From: Strongylocentrotus droebachiensis
Lineage: Eukaryota > Echinodermata > Echinoidea > Camarodonta > Strongylocentrotidae
NCBI GenBank assembly: GCA_035222895.1
Contig: JAVYIG010000407.1
Location: 546,209 to 610,208, forward strand
Length of the DNA: 64,000 nt
Reading direction: 5' to 3'
Part shown: positions 10,960-22,444 of the stretch, piece after piece
How positions within the stretch are numbered: the first letter of the stretch is position 1
How the letters are laid out: each line of letters starts with the position of its first letter
Notes under the pieces: generated by a model
Seen by the model: only the letters and a program-made list of their open reading frames with translations
What the model was told of the DNA's origin: nothing
Databases searched by the model: none
Position numbers and translations under genes: made by a program

Positions 10960-12285
10960 CTCTTTACCACATCAGCGCCATGTATACATTGTCGATGGAT
11001 AAAGTGGAATATTTATTTTTCACCACCCTAGCATCATGTACATAATCGTCTATAGATAAACTGTAATATTAATTCTTCACCACCATACGCTATCTTTTCA
11101 CCACCCTAGTAGCGCCATGTACATTGTCTATGGATAAACTGGAATATTAATTCTTCACCACCCTACGCTATCTTTTCATCACCCTAGCGCCATGTACATT
11201 GTCTATGGATAAACTGTAATATTAATTCTTCACCACCCTACGCTATCTTTTCACCACCCTAGCGTCATGTACATTGTATATGGATAAACTGGAATCAACT
11301 CTTCACCACCCTACGCTAACTTTTCACCACCCTATAGCGCCATGTACATTGTCTATGGATAAACGGGAATATTAATTCTTCACCACCCTACACTAACTTT
11401 TCACCTTCCTAAAGCCATGTACATTGTCTATGAAAAAAGTGGAATATTAACTCTTCACCACCCTACGCTAACTTTTCACCACCCTATAGCGCTATGTGCA
11501 TTGTCTATGGAAAAACTAGAATATTAATTTTTCACCACCCTACGCTAACTTTTCACCACCCTAGCGTCATGTACATTGTCTATGGATAAACTGGAATATT
11601 AATTTTTCACCACCCTACGCTAACTTTTCACCACCCTAGCATCATGAACATTGTCTATGGATAAACTAGAATATTAATTTTTCACCACCCTAGCATCATG
11701 TACATTGTCTATGGATAAACTGGAATATTAATTTTTCACCGCCCTATATTACGCTAACTTTTCACCACCCTAGCGCCATGTACATTGTTTATGGTTAATT
11801 GGAATATTAACTCTTCACCACCCTACGCTAACTTTTCACCACCCTATAGCGCCATGTACATTGTCTATAAACTGGAATATTAACTCTTCACCACCCTACG
11901 CTAACTTTTCACCACCCTAACATGTACATTGTCTATGGATAAACTGGAATATTAACTCTTCACCACCCTACGCTAACTTTTCACCACCCTAGCGTCATGA
12001 ACATTGTCTATGGATAAACTGGAATATTAAATTTTCACCACCCTACGCTAACTTTTCACCACCCTAGCATCATGTACATTGTCTATGGATAAACTGGAAT
12101 ATTAACCACCCTACGCTAACTTTTCACCACCCTAGCGTCATGAACATTGTCTATGGATAAACTGGAATATTAATTTTTCACCACCCTACGCTAACTTTTC
12201 ACCACCCTAGCATCATGTACATTTTCTATGGATAAAGTGGAATATTTATTCTTCACCACCCTACGTTAACCTTTCGCCACCCAAT
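10960..12285 (+). repeat. ~75-bp minisatellite array, left arm
   Basis: About 17 units of TGTACATTGTCTATGGATAA, then CTGGAATATTAA, then two TTCACCACCCTA sub-repeats. Units differ by small substitutions and indels. Confidence 0.9.
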
Positions 12286-13566
12286 TACAATACAGTTTAT
12301 TGAAGTTAAAACGGGTACTATGTCCTATGTGCAGGCCAAAAATAATGACGAGGTTAAATTCCAACGTCATTTGAAAGATAATAATAATTTAGAACTTCCC
12401 TCAAAACAAAAAGGTTTGAAAATGTCTTTTTGTGAGAAAATAATGATCATTAGTTGTCGAATTGAATTTAGCGAGCACGCTCGTTTAATTAGTCTGATTT
12501 TTAGACCAGTGTACCGAATGGTTGGTCATACATAATAGACAAAATAATGTACATTTAGCTTACAGCTCTTTTTATTACCAAAGCAAGTCAATCATTCACT
12601 CAATAGCGTCTGACAGTGAAGTCTTAAACGTAAATAGGTTTCCTTGCATAATTTGAATACTATAGGACACTGCTGACAGATAGGACATACGTGACATATT
12701 CACAATTCCTGCAAAGTTCTTCAGACTGTCATATTGGCTGAAAAAGAGATCATGGGATTCAAACAAAACCTTTAAGAGATTTATTATTTCCGATCGTTGG
12801 GTTTATGTATAAGCAATTGCTTCACGAGGATGAACTGAAATAAACAGTTGCGATCCCCTTCTGTCGCCTATATAAAAAAATAAAAAAACCTATAGTGCTT
12901 GAAATGTAGACGGGTGAGATACTTTAACAATGAAACATTCCTCTTTATTTAACAGACTATCAAACAAATTATAAAACTTGCACTCTCCAAAATATTATCG
13001 TCAAGAATTTAAAATTCTATTGTACTAGCCTGTATCTTTTTTCTAATACAACTGTAGAGAAAACATTATATTGCAACATTCTGTAATATGTGGAATATAT
13101 TTTACAAATGAACCTCAATATACCTGGCAAATGCGCAATTACACCTTGTTCCCGAAATATTTTGCAGTACCGCAAGACCCCATGCAGGTACATGCAACTG
13201 GGAAGGTGTTGATTCGTCGGAAGTTTGCAACTTGAATGGATCTTATTTCAGTCGTTATGAATTCAAGAGAATCGGAAATGAACGGTGAAATTGTTGTGCT
13301 GTTTATGTAGGACCTCCACATAATACTTAATTCCAAAGGGATGACAACATAATGAAGCACGAAGGCAAAGCTGGTCTCGTAAATGTTTTTAATAATAATA
13401 TGTGGTTTTCATTGTGACTTGGTTGCCATGTCTAATGTTTGAAATATGTGCACAGCTGCATTTGAGATGTAAACTGACTGTACAACATTGAATTTATCTT
13501 GCATATAATTATACTAGAGAGAATTTAAATAACAACGAATTTGTTAACAAGTTTGTGTTGTCTTGG
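12286..13566. other. Unique middle segment of the foldback element, left side
   Basis: AT-rich DNA with no counterpart in the right half and no recognisable gene. Frames of about 70 codons are present but show no family features. Confidence 0.4.
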
Positions 13567-13719
13567 TCTACAGACAGGCGCGGATCCAGGATTTCTTAGG
13601 GGGGGAGGCCCAAATTTGAAATTATGCGAGCCAAATATTGATACGTAATGGTGACCAGCAGTGACGTAATTAGGGATGGGTGTGTGCAGGGAGGGGCGAG
13701 TTTTCCCCCTCCCTCCTCC

Positions 13720-15215
13720 GCGAAGCGCGGAAGCTTTGACATTTCAATAAATTATTAGAGAAAGAAGACGATTCGTTGTACCATTCCCAAAAATAATCCT
13801 CGTCTGAATTATGTTCCCCCCGGCCATCCCGCGAGAAGCGCGAAAGCTTTTACGTTTCATTAAATCATTAGAGAAAGAAGACGATTCGTTGTACCGTTCT
13901 AGACTCTTAATCCTTGTCTAAATTCAGTTTTCCCATCCCCATCCCCCCCCCCCCTACCGCGCTTCGACGTTTCATTAAATTATTAGAGAAAGAAGACGAT
14001 TCGTTGTGTCGTTATCGACTCTTAATCTTCGTCTAAATTCAGTTTCCCCCAAGCTTTTAAGTTTCATTTAATCATTAGAGAAAGAAGACGATTCGTTGTA
14101 CCGTTATGACTTTTAATCCTCGTCTAATTTCAGTTTCCCCCCTCCCGCGCGAAGCGCGGAAGCTTTTACGTTTCATTAAATCATTAGAGAAAGAAGACGA
14201 TTCGTTGTACCGTTCTCGACTCTTAATCCTTGTCTAAATTCAGTTCCCCCCTTTCGCGCGAGCGCGGAAGCTTAGACGTTTCATTAAATTATTAGAGAAA
14301 GAAGAATATTTGTTGTACCGCTCTCGAAAAAAAATTAGTTTCCCCCTCCCGCGCGAAGCGCGGAAGCTTTTACGTTTCATTAAATCATTAGAGAAAGAAG
14401 ACGATTCGTTGTAGCGTTCTCGACTCTTAATCCTTGTCTAAATTCAGTTTTCCCCCCGCTTCGACGTGTCATAACATTTTTAGAGAAAGAAGACGATTCG
14501 TTGTTCCGCTCTCGAAAATAATTTAGTTTCCCCCACCCGTGCGAAGCGCGGAAGCTTTTACGTTTCATTATTTTTAATCCTCGTCTAAATTCATTTTTCC
14601 CCCACCCGCGCAAAACGCGGAAGCTTTTACGTTTCATTAAATCATTAGAGAATGAAGACGATTCGTTGTACCGTTATGACTTTTTATCCTCGTCTAATTT
14701 CAGTTTCCCCCCTCCCGCGCGAAGCGCGGAAGCTTTTACGTTTCATTAAATCATTAGAGAAAGAAGACGATTCGTTGTACCATTCTCGACTCTTAATCTT
14801 TGTCTAAATTCAGTTTTTCCCCCTCCCCCGCGAAACGCGGAAGCTTTTACGTTTCATAAATTTTTTAGAGAAAGAAGACGATTCGTTGTTCCGCTCTCGA
14901 AAATAATTTAGTTTCCCCCACCCGTGCGAAGCGCGGAAGCTTTTACGTTTCATTATTTTTAATCCTCGTCTAAATTAATTCCCCCCCCCCCCTTCCGCGC
15001 GAAGCGCGGAAGCTTCGACGTTTCATTAAATTATTACAGAAAGAAGACGATTCGTTGTACCATTCTCGAAAATTATCCTCGTCTGAATTCAGTTCCCCCT
15101 CCCCTCCCCCACGCGAAGCGCGGAAGCTTTGACGTTTCATTAATTCATTAGAGAAAGAAGACGATTCGTTGTACCGTTCTCGACTCTTAATCCTTGTCTG
15201 AATTTCAAAAATGTT
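13720..15215 (+). repeat. ~108-bp tandem array with a CGCGCGAAGCGCGG palindrome
   Basis: About 14 units. Each has a C-run, the palindrome CCGCGCGAAGCGCGG, AAGCTTTTACGTTTCATTAA, AGAGAAAGAAGACGATTCGT and a CTCTTAATCC block. Some units are deleted internally. The family recurs at 20225-20520 (minus) and 44797-45790 (plus). Confidence 0.9.
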
Positions 15216-15349
15216 CTTTGTCTATTCCCTTTTCTTCCTACGTCCTCTTCCTTTTCACTCCTCTCTTTTTTTGGCCGGCGTTTATGGGGGGACTACCCCA
15301 CCGCCCCTCTGGCTACGCGCCTGCGGTCAGATGAACATAATTATGTTGA

Positions 15350-15720
15350 TACCTTGTCCGCCCCGGAAGCTCGGGGGTTTAAGGTTTTAATTTACGGTCA
15401 GATTAGCATTCAGGGTCCGCCTTAGGGCCCTAGGCGGGGTCCAGGGGGCAGAGCCCCGGAAGTCCAGGAGTTTTAGGCATTTAATTACGGTCAGATGAGC
15501 ATTATTTTGATACCTAATTGTTACAGTGGCAGGTCACTAATTGGCGTGGGGTCCAGGGGGCAGAGCCCCCCGAAATCAGGGGTTTAAGGCATTAAATGAC
15601 CGCCAGATGAGCTTCTAAGGGCCCGCCTTAGGGCCCTAGGTGGAATCTAGGGGGCAGAGCCCTTGGGGTTTTAGGCATTTAATCATGGTCAGATGAGCAT
15701 ATTTTGATACCCCATTATAA
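15350..15720 (+). repeat. Repeat block with GGGGGCAGAGCCCC hairpins
   Basis: Three degenerate units of about 120 bp containing GTCCAGGGGGCAGAGCCCC, TTTAGGCATTTAAT and GGTCAGATGAGCAT. The same block lies inverted at 19740-20105. Confidence 0.75.
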
Positions 15721-16640
15721 TGTGACACTGGCAGTTAACTATCTTTTCTTTCTCGCTCTCTTTCTTTCTATTTCTCTTTAATATACTTTTTCAAAGAAAG
15801 CGTGGGGGGGGGGGGGGCTCGAGGATCCCGATCCCCGCCGTTCCGCGGGCCCTGATATGTAGGCATCTCAAGAAGCATTTTCTTGCCTGGCTGTAAATTT
15901 AGGAATTTGTCATTTTCCAACAAACGCATAAAGTGAGGAAAAATCTCGGAAAATTATCTCATTTCAGCATTATTTGATAACCACCGTTATAGAATTAGAA
16001 ATAAACCACGTTTGAATTCTATTTCTCCAAAGCCCCCCCCCCCCTCCCCTATACGCCAGTGCCCCCCCCCCCCCCCCCCCCCCTCCGATCTACACCTTGT
16101 TGGCGGGAAAATTGCAACTGATATCCCTTACCTTTCTTCATTCTCTTTTTTTTTTCTTTTCCTTTCTCTCCTGTTTCCCTTTCCCTTCTCTTCCTTATCT
16201 CTTTTTTAGGTTTGCTGGGGGGGGGGGGGAGGGGCAAGGTCATTTTGGTCCCCACCCCGCTCCACACATTGTTGGCGGGATTAACCGCAACTGATCTCCC
16301 CTTCTTTTCTCGCTTTTCTTTTTTTCTTCCTCTTTTTTGTTCCCTTTTAGCTCTCCTCTTTTCCTTTTCCTTCCTTCTCTCTTTATTTTAGCGGGGGCGG
16401 GGGGGGGGGGGGGGAGAGGCTAGGGCCTTTTGCCCCCCCCCCCGATCCACAACTTGTTGGCGGGAAAATTGCAACTGATATACCCCTTCTTTTCTTCTTC
16501 CTCTTTTGTCCTTCCCTTTATCTCCTCTTTCCCTTTCCCTTCTTTTCCTTCTCTCTCTCTCCTTTTTTTTATTTTTTTTTTGCGTGGGGGGGGGGGGGCA
16601 AGGCCCGCTCGCCCCCCCTGGATCCGCGCCTGTCTACAGA

Positions 16641-16880
16641 ACACTATATTAAATGTCTGCAAGGGCGGTGGTAAAACATGAGATGGAGAGGGAGGAGTTA
16701 ATTGTCATAAATCGTTATTGAGCGAATTAATTAACATTAAAATAACATTTTGAATATTCTAGTAAGAAAAATAAACTCATATTAGAGTTTAAAAGTTACT
16801 ATATTTGAGTCGATATCGTCTAGATTTATAGTTGTGATCAATATTTAAGAAAATTATTTGCTATATAGGTCAGCATAATT
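16641..16880. other. Spacer in the foldback element
   Basis: AT-rich, nothing recognised. Confidence 0.3.
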
Positions 16881-17268
16881 CTACTCCCGTTTCTCACAGC
16901 TATTCATCTGTCTGTCTTGTTTAGTTTTTGTCTGTGTTTCAGTCCTGTTGCTCGTAGTATATTCCTGTTCCTGTTGTTTATAGCCATTATTTAGTAGTCA
17001 GAAGATTTTATTGTACTTACTTATGTTTAATATTTTCTCAGTTGTTTAGTTAGTTTAGTTTTGTAAGCATTTAAATGTACGCATTATTTTTATATGATGA
17101 GTTTGTTCATGAGGGACCTTAAATCCACAAGCCTTGCTTTCAACCAAGGTCACCTCATCTTTCTATTGTAACGCCATATTCTGTTTCACTCTTTTATATT
17201 TATGTCATATTTGTAATGTGTGTTATGAAAGAAAGATATATAAAACTTGAAACTTGAAACTTGAAACT
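16881..17268 (+). mobile_element. CR1/L2-like LINE 3' end with (TTGAAAC)n tail
   Basis: Same family as 6481-6624: a CAACCAAGGTCACCTC motif, then a short 3' UTR and a tandem TTGAAAC tail. Confidence 0.6.
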
Positions 17269-17282
17269 AAAAGCGTACATGC

Positions 17283-18389
17283 ATGATTAATAAATAATAA
17301 TAATAATACATAACATTTATTAGGCGCTTAATACTGATGTTTCTGAGCGCACAGTGTTCTGATTAAGAGAAGACTATAACCCGTAGAATTAAATTAGAAG
17401 AAAAAGCAAAAATACAAAAGTAACATAGATAAGGTAAGAAAAACAGTGGCAATCAACTAAATAAAGACAAATATGGTGCGCACCTCCATTGACCGACGCA
17501 CAACTGCAATTTACAATTTGAAAAGATAGGTTTTAAGTAGAGATTTGAATTGAGATACAGAGGGGGCGCAGTGAATAAAGGCGGGCAGTTTGTTCCAGAG
17601 AGCGGGGGCAATAACTGAAAAGGCGCGGTCACCATACCGGGTGTTAGTGCGGGGTCCAGGTGTTAACAGTAATGTGGAAGATGAACGAAGTGTTCGTGAC
17701 GACGTACGGGAACGTAAGGATATGAGATCGGAAAGGTAAGAGGGGGCTAAGCCATTGATAGCTTTGTAGCACAGGAGAAGAATTTTGAAGGATATGCGGT
17801 GGTGAATTTTAAGCCAATGTAGTGAGTTCAATATTGGAGTTATGTGCTCTGATTTACGCGAGAGAGTCACAAGCCGAGCAGCGCTATTCTGTACCCTTTG
17901 AAGTGGGACTAGATGTGACTGAGGGAGGCCAGAAAGAGAAGAATTACAGTAATCGATATGGGTCGAGACAAAAGCATGGACTAATTTTGAAGTTGTGGGT
18001 CGGTCAAGTAGCCTCCTGATTCTACTGATCTTATATATACCAAAGGAAGCAGACTTACAAATATTACTAATGTGTTGTTTGAAAGTAAGATTGCTGTCAA
18101 TATTTAAACCAAGGTCACGCACAGAAGCACAACAACTGAGAGAGCCATCACTCATAACAAGATCAGGAAAGGGGTCTGAGTTCCGAAATTTAGAAGTAAT
18201 ATGAATCATTTCAGATTTTGAATCATTAAGGCAGAGACAGTTTTGAAAATATTTAATATAAACGTAAACAGACATACAATAAAATGGGCAAATACCATTA
18301 ATCCCTTTTCCATAACCACTAGGCACATTTTGACACATGCTATAGAATGCAAGTAAGCGCCTTCTGTTGATGTTGTTTGTTTGAAACAT
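17283..18389 (-). mobile_element. CR1/L2-like LINE, RT C-terminal part and 3' tail
   Basis: The minus-strand frame 17511-18389 gives 292 residues. About 60 residues in, it contains K-S-E-M-I, then V-R-D-L-G, H-I-S-N-I, a H-I-D-Y-C-N-S motif, V-Q-N-S-A-A-R-L and a distal L-W-N-K-L-P motif, all in the order expected for CR1/L2 RT thumb and C-terminal region. The palm with FADD is missing, so the copy is 5'-truncated. The 3' end (17283-17345) has the TAATAA microsatellite tail and the AGCGCTTAATA-type block shared with 10389-10475. The long uninterrupted frame suggests a fairly recent insertion. Confidence 0.85.
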
Positions 18390-18710
18390 TGTCTTATCTT
18401 ATTTATGTAGTATATAATTATGGGAAAAGTGTTTGTACTTTAACATGTTAATACGTTTCCTGATCATGGACTTGATAGTACGTCATATATGCAGGCCGAT
18501 TTGAAATGGTAAAACGGCTGGTTGTGTCGGCTAACAATCATCATTATGATCTCTTCAAAATTGAAATTAATGTACAATCTTGTACAGTATCTGAATGTAA
18601 TACTTTCCCAGTTGCTAACTATGAATGTCATAGTCACAAGGGGTAGTGGTAAATGAGCAATGAGACGAACTTTCTCCAATAGATAAGTTTGATATTACCA
18701 TCTATATCAT
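18390..18710. other. Spacer in the foldback element
   Basis: Ordinary AT-rich DNA. Nothing recognised. Confidence 0.3.
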
Positions 18711-18800
18711 AGGCGCCGGAAGTGGGGTGGGGGGGGGGGGGGGCAGGGGGCAGTTGGGGGGGGGGGGGGCAAAACGCATTTTTGCCCCCCCCCCTCAAAA
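18711..18800. repeat. G-run and C-run hairpin
   Basis: Two long G-runs are followed by GGCAAAACGCATTTTTGCC and a C-run, giving a near-perfect G/C hairpin at about 18757-18794. It begins TAGGCGCCGGAAGTGG, similar to the ends of the hAT-like element. Confidence 0.6.
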
Positions 18801-19089
18801 AAAAAAAAGCAGTAAAGGAGTAAACATGGTTTGTATTTTTAACCCAAAAGAACATAACAATAATAAAATCCTGAATTATATCACATATACAATTCCATTC
18901 AAAGAAAAGAAAAGTTCACAGGAATTAAATTTCATAAACATTGCGCATGCCACCTATACGGTATTTATCAATGGATGTCTTTATACTAGCGATACGCGCA
19001 TAACGTGGACATATTGTGCGAGAATGCAGGAAAGCGTGTTTGTTTTTTTGTTATAGGGGTGAGAAGACATGAGCCCCCGAACGCTGGCG

Positions 19090-20662
19090 TACTGATGTGG
19101 GGGGGGGGGGGGGGGTGTATTTCTTATTCGATACCAGTGATTTACAAATGTTGTTGTTATGACATGATTTTCCGGTATTTCCCCCAGCAAACCTACAAGA
19201 GAGAGAAGGAAGGGAAGGGAAAGGGAAAAAGGAGAGAAAGGGAAAGAAAAAGAAAGAGAATGAAGAAAGGTAAGAGATATCATTTGCAATTTTCCCGCCA
19301 ACTAGGTGTAGATCGGGGGGGGGGGGGGGGGGGGGGAGGGGGCACTGGCGAAATGATAGGGGAGGGGGGGGGGGTCTTGCGGGAAATAAAATTCAAACGT
19401 GGTTTATTTCTAATTCCATAACGGTAGTTTACAATTAATGTTGAAATGACATCATTTTCTGAGATTTTTCCTCAGTTTTAAGTAAATTAAACTTTTTATG
19501 CGTTTGTTGGAAAATGACAAATTCCTAAATTTACAGCCAGGCAAGAAAATGCTTCTTGAGATGCCTACATGTCAGGGCCCGCGGAACGGCGGGGATCGGG
19601 AGCCTCGAGCCCCCCCCCCCCCTCCCCCCACCCCCACTTTTTTTGAAAAAGTTATTAAAGAGAAATTGAAAGAAAGAGAGCAAGAAAGAAAAAAAAGTTA
19701 ACTGCCAGTGTCAAAAAATAATGAGGTATAAAAATACGCTCACATGACCGTGATTAAATACCTAAAACCCCGAGGGCTCTGCCCCCTGGATTCCACCTAG
19801 GGCCCTAAGGCGGGCCCTTAGATGCTCATCTGACTGAAATTAAACGCCTAAAATCCCTGTGCTTCCGGGGGCTCTGCCCCCTGCACCCCACGCCAATTAG
19901 TGACCTAGCAGTGTCACAATTAGGTTTCAAAATAATGCTCATCTGACCGTAACTAAATGCCTAAAACCCCTGAACTTCCGGGGCTCTGCCCCTGGACCCC
20001 GCCTAGGGCCCTAAGGCGGACCTCTGAATGCTAATCTGACCATAATTATTGCCTTAAACCCCTGAGCTTCCGGGGTGGACAAGGTATCAACATATGTTCA
20101 TCTGACCGCAGGCACGTACCAAGGGGGGGGGGGGAGGGCCGTGGGTTGGTCCCCCAAAAAGAGAGGAGAGAAAAGGAGGAGGGCGTAGGAAGAAAAAAAG
20201 GAGTAGACAAAGAACATTTTTGAAATTCAGACAAGGATAAAGAGTCGAGAACGGTACAACGAATCGTCTTCTTTCTCTAATAATTTAATGAAACGTCAAA
20301 GCTTCCGCGCTTCGCGCAAGAGGGGGAGGGGGGCTTAATCAAGCGTCGAGAACGGTACAGCGAATCGTCTTCTTTCTCTAATGATTTAATAAAACGTCAA
20401 AGCTTCCGCGCTTCGCGCGGGGGGGGGGGGGGGGGCGACTGAATTCAGACGAGGATTAAGAGTCGATAACGGTACAACGAATCGTCCTCTTTCTTTAATG
20501 AATTAATGAAACGTCAAGGAGGGAGGGGGAAACTCGCCCCTTCCTGCACCCCCCCCCCCCCGATTACGTCACTGCTGGTCACCATTACGTACCAATATTT
20601 GGCTCGCATAATTTCAAATTTTGGCCCCCCCCCCCCCCTTAGAAATCCTGGATCCGCGCCTA
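19090..20662. mobile_element. Second hAT-like repeat element, inverted relative to the first
   Basis: Reading on the minus strand it repeats the order of 13575-16220: GGATCC end (20648-20662), unique leader, about three 108-bp units, the CAGAGCCC block and one poly(C)/poly(CT) cassette. The sequence ATGCTTCTTGAGATGCC at about 19550 matches its complement at about 15870. It has fewer array units than the first copy. Its left end is degraded, so no target duplication can be assigned. Confidence 0.65.
20225..20520 (-). repeat. ~108-bp array, three units
   Basis: Inverted and shorter version of the 13720-15215 array, with the CGCTTCGCGCGG palindrome and ACGAATCGTCTTCTTTCTCT block. Confidence 0.85.
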
Positions 20663-20679
20663 AACTTCGGTTAATCACA

Positions 20680-21475
20680 TCAACTCCATTGGTGTCTATG
20701 TCTATAGGTATGTTGAGTAAGCTACGTTATTTTTCACCGCTCAAAACCCTTTTCACTTTATACAATGCCATTGTCCTGCCTTATTTCGATTATTGTAGCC
20801 TCCAGTTAAAGAGGCTATATACTTTACAAAAGAAAGCCATTCGTCTATGCTCAAACTGCCATTATCTTGCCCATACCCCGCCGTTTTTTAAGAAACTGAA
20901 TATATTAACTTTCTCTGATAATATAACAATTAAAACCGGAGTCTTTATGTATCGTTAATCGAATTTTTTTGTGCACGCGTGTTTGATAATTACTTTGTTA
21001 CAGTTGACAAGAAACATAATGTTAACACAAGACAACAAAATAAAATTTCTTGCCATAATTATGCACGTTTAAAATTACGAAAGGTAAATTCTATTCAACA
21101 AAAAGGAGGGGAATTATGGAATAATATTGACAACTCAATCAAAAATGTGACCACTCTTAGTTCTTCCAAGTCGAAATTCAAGTTGCGTCTTCTTGCCACA
21201 TATATATGACTTCCCTGATGCACACAATTACCATATAAATTATGTCGTTCTGTACTATTATTGTGTTTTAGTTTGTAATGTCCTGTATACGTCTTGCATT
21301 TTGTTTTATTGTGAATTTTAATGTTTTGTATTTTCCACATTTGTCATTTATGTTATGGGTCCACCCACTTCTCTCAAGCCATCGGCTTTATCGGGTGCAA
21401 ATGATCCAGTAAAATTCTTAATGTATATATTGTATGTGATTTTTTATGAAATAATAAATTTAATTGATTTATTTA
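20680..21475 (+). mobile_element. LINE RT C-terminal relic
   Basis: Frames at 20680-20958 and 20979-21209 hold the distal RT region of a non-LTR element: a P-Y-F-D-Y-C-S motif, an L-Q-K-K-A-I-R motif, then N-T-R and an L-W-N-N-I motif near the end. The two parts are out of frame with each other. A 3' UTR follows and ends at about 21475 in an AATTTAATTGATTTATTTAATTT tail. This segment has no match in the left half of the foldback element. Confidence 0.7.
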
Positions 21476-22114
21476 ATTTAAAAGGTATTATAGGAGCCGA
21501 AAACGGGAGTGGTATCGTATGAGATTCTAGAGACGTACAAGGATAGTGAATTTGAGAAGAAAAGAAAATAGAATAAAGAGTAAATAAAATAATATAATAA
21601 TGATAAGTAGGAGAAGGTGAAGGAGGGAGGAAAGAAGAAGAACAGGAAGACGAAAAAGAAGTGGAAGAAGAAAAGGCAGAAGAAGAAGAAGAGAAAGCAA
21701 ATTGAAGAAATCAATGTCATTGTAAAACAACATGTACAGAAATATTTTGGGCCACATTGTTTCAAAATCGTTTCAAATTACAGTAAGTTCATTGGCTGCA
21801 TGTATCTCTTTCAAAAAGTGTTTGAACTAACTATAACAATCCCATTTTCATTCAAATTGTATTTAAAATGTCTTGATTTGTAACTGTCCCTTATTACTTA
21901 CGCATGTAGGTTATGAGAGACCTTTGGTGATGACGTCATTAATCATTTTTATCTTATTAATCAGTTACATCATGACCACAATTTTGTTTCCCAATAAAGA
22001 GAAGAATTTACTGAAGAGAAAACAAAACTTTCTGTATGTGTAACATTTTTCATGTTTATGTAAATTATGGAAATGTGCTTAAGGGTCTCCAATTCCCCAC
22101 ACCTACCCTACTAG
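21476..22114. other. Spacer with a purine-rich tract
   Basis: A GA-rich stretch lies at about 21600-21705; the rest is unremarkable. Confidence 0.3.
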
Positions 22115-22345
22115 AGATTAAAAAGGGCACTTATGAGAATGGAAAATAGACACTTATTGCAAAGGAAAATGGGAACTTGTCGAAGGAAAAGGGTCACGTG
22201 TCAAAATAAAAGGGGCACTTATCAGAGTTTAAAAGTGGAAGGGGCACTTTTACTAGTTAATAGGGGTACTTGTCAAAGTAAAAGGAGCACTATTCCTATG
22301 TAAAAAGGGGCACTTTTCGGGTGCTTGAAAAAGTGGGGGGGGGGG
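22115..22345 (+). repeat. Degenerate GGGGCACTT repeat
   Basis: About nine copies of a 22-28 bp unit with AAAGGGGCACTT and TATCA or GTCAA, ending in a G-run. Confidence 0.6.
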
Positions 22346-22444
22346 GCTACTGTACCCCTACTACCCCAAGGAGGGCCGCCTCTGCTGGGAAGTATTCCTA
22401 CCATATGGTCACCCTGAGGGCATAGGCATAACTGACACAAACTA

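Larger units (their letters stand above)
10119..12285 (+). repeat. Left inverted arm of the foldback element
   Basis: Terminal domain 10119 to about 10960 followed by about 17 minisatellite units. Compared with the right arm it carries an extra ~85-bp retroelement tail (10389-10475) and a shorter array. Confidence 0.75.
13575..16632. mobile_element. Non-autonomous hAT-like element with internal arrays (3058 bp)
   Basis: Terminal inverted repeats CAGGCGCGGATCCAGG and CCTGGATCCGCGCCTG are flanked by identical 8-bp duplications TCTACAGA at 13567-13574 and 16633-16640. CAGG ends and 8-bp duplications point to the hAT superfamily. Inside are, in order, a G-run with a unique leader, about 14 units of a ~108-bp repeat, a GGGGGCAGAGCCCC-bearing repeat block (15350-15720), and three poly(C), poly(CT) and poly(G) cassettes (16030-16610) each containing ACTTGTTGGCGGGAAAATTG or a variant. 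No transposase is present. Confidence 0.75.

Noticed and set aside
10960-12285. CRISPR-like array
   Set aside because: Repeats are ~75-bp continuous tandem units without unique spacers, in a eukaryotic genome.
21617-21883. Lys-rich 88-codon frame
   Set aside because: Starts in a GA-rich tract and shows no homology features.
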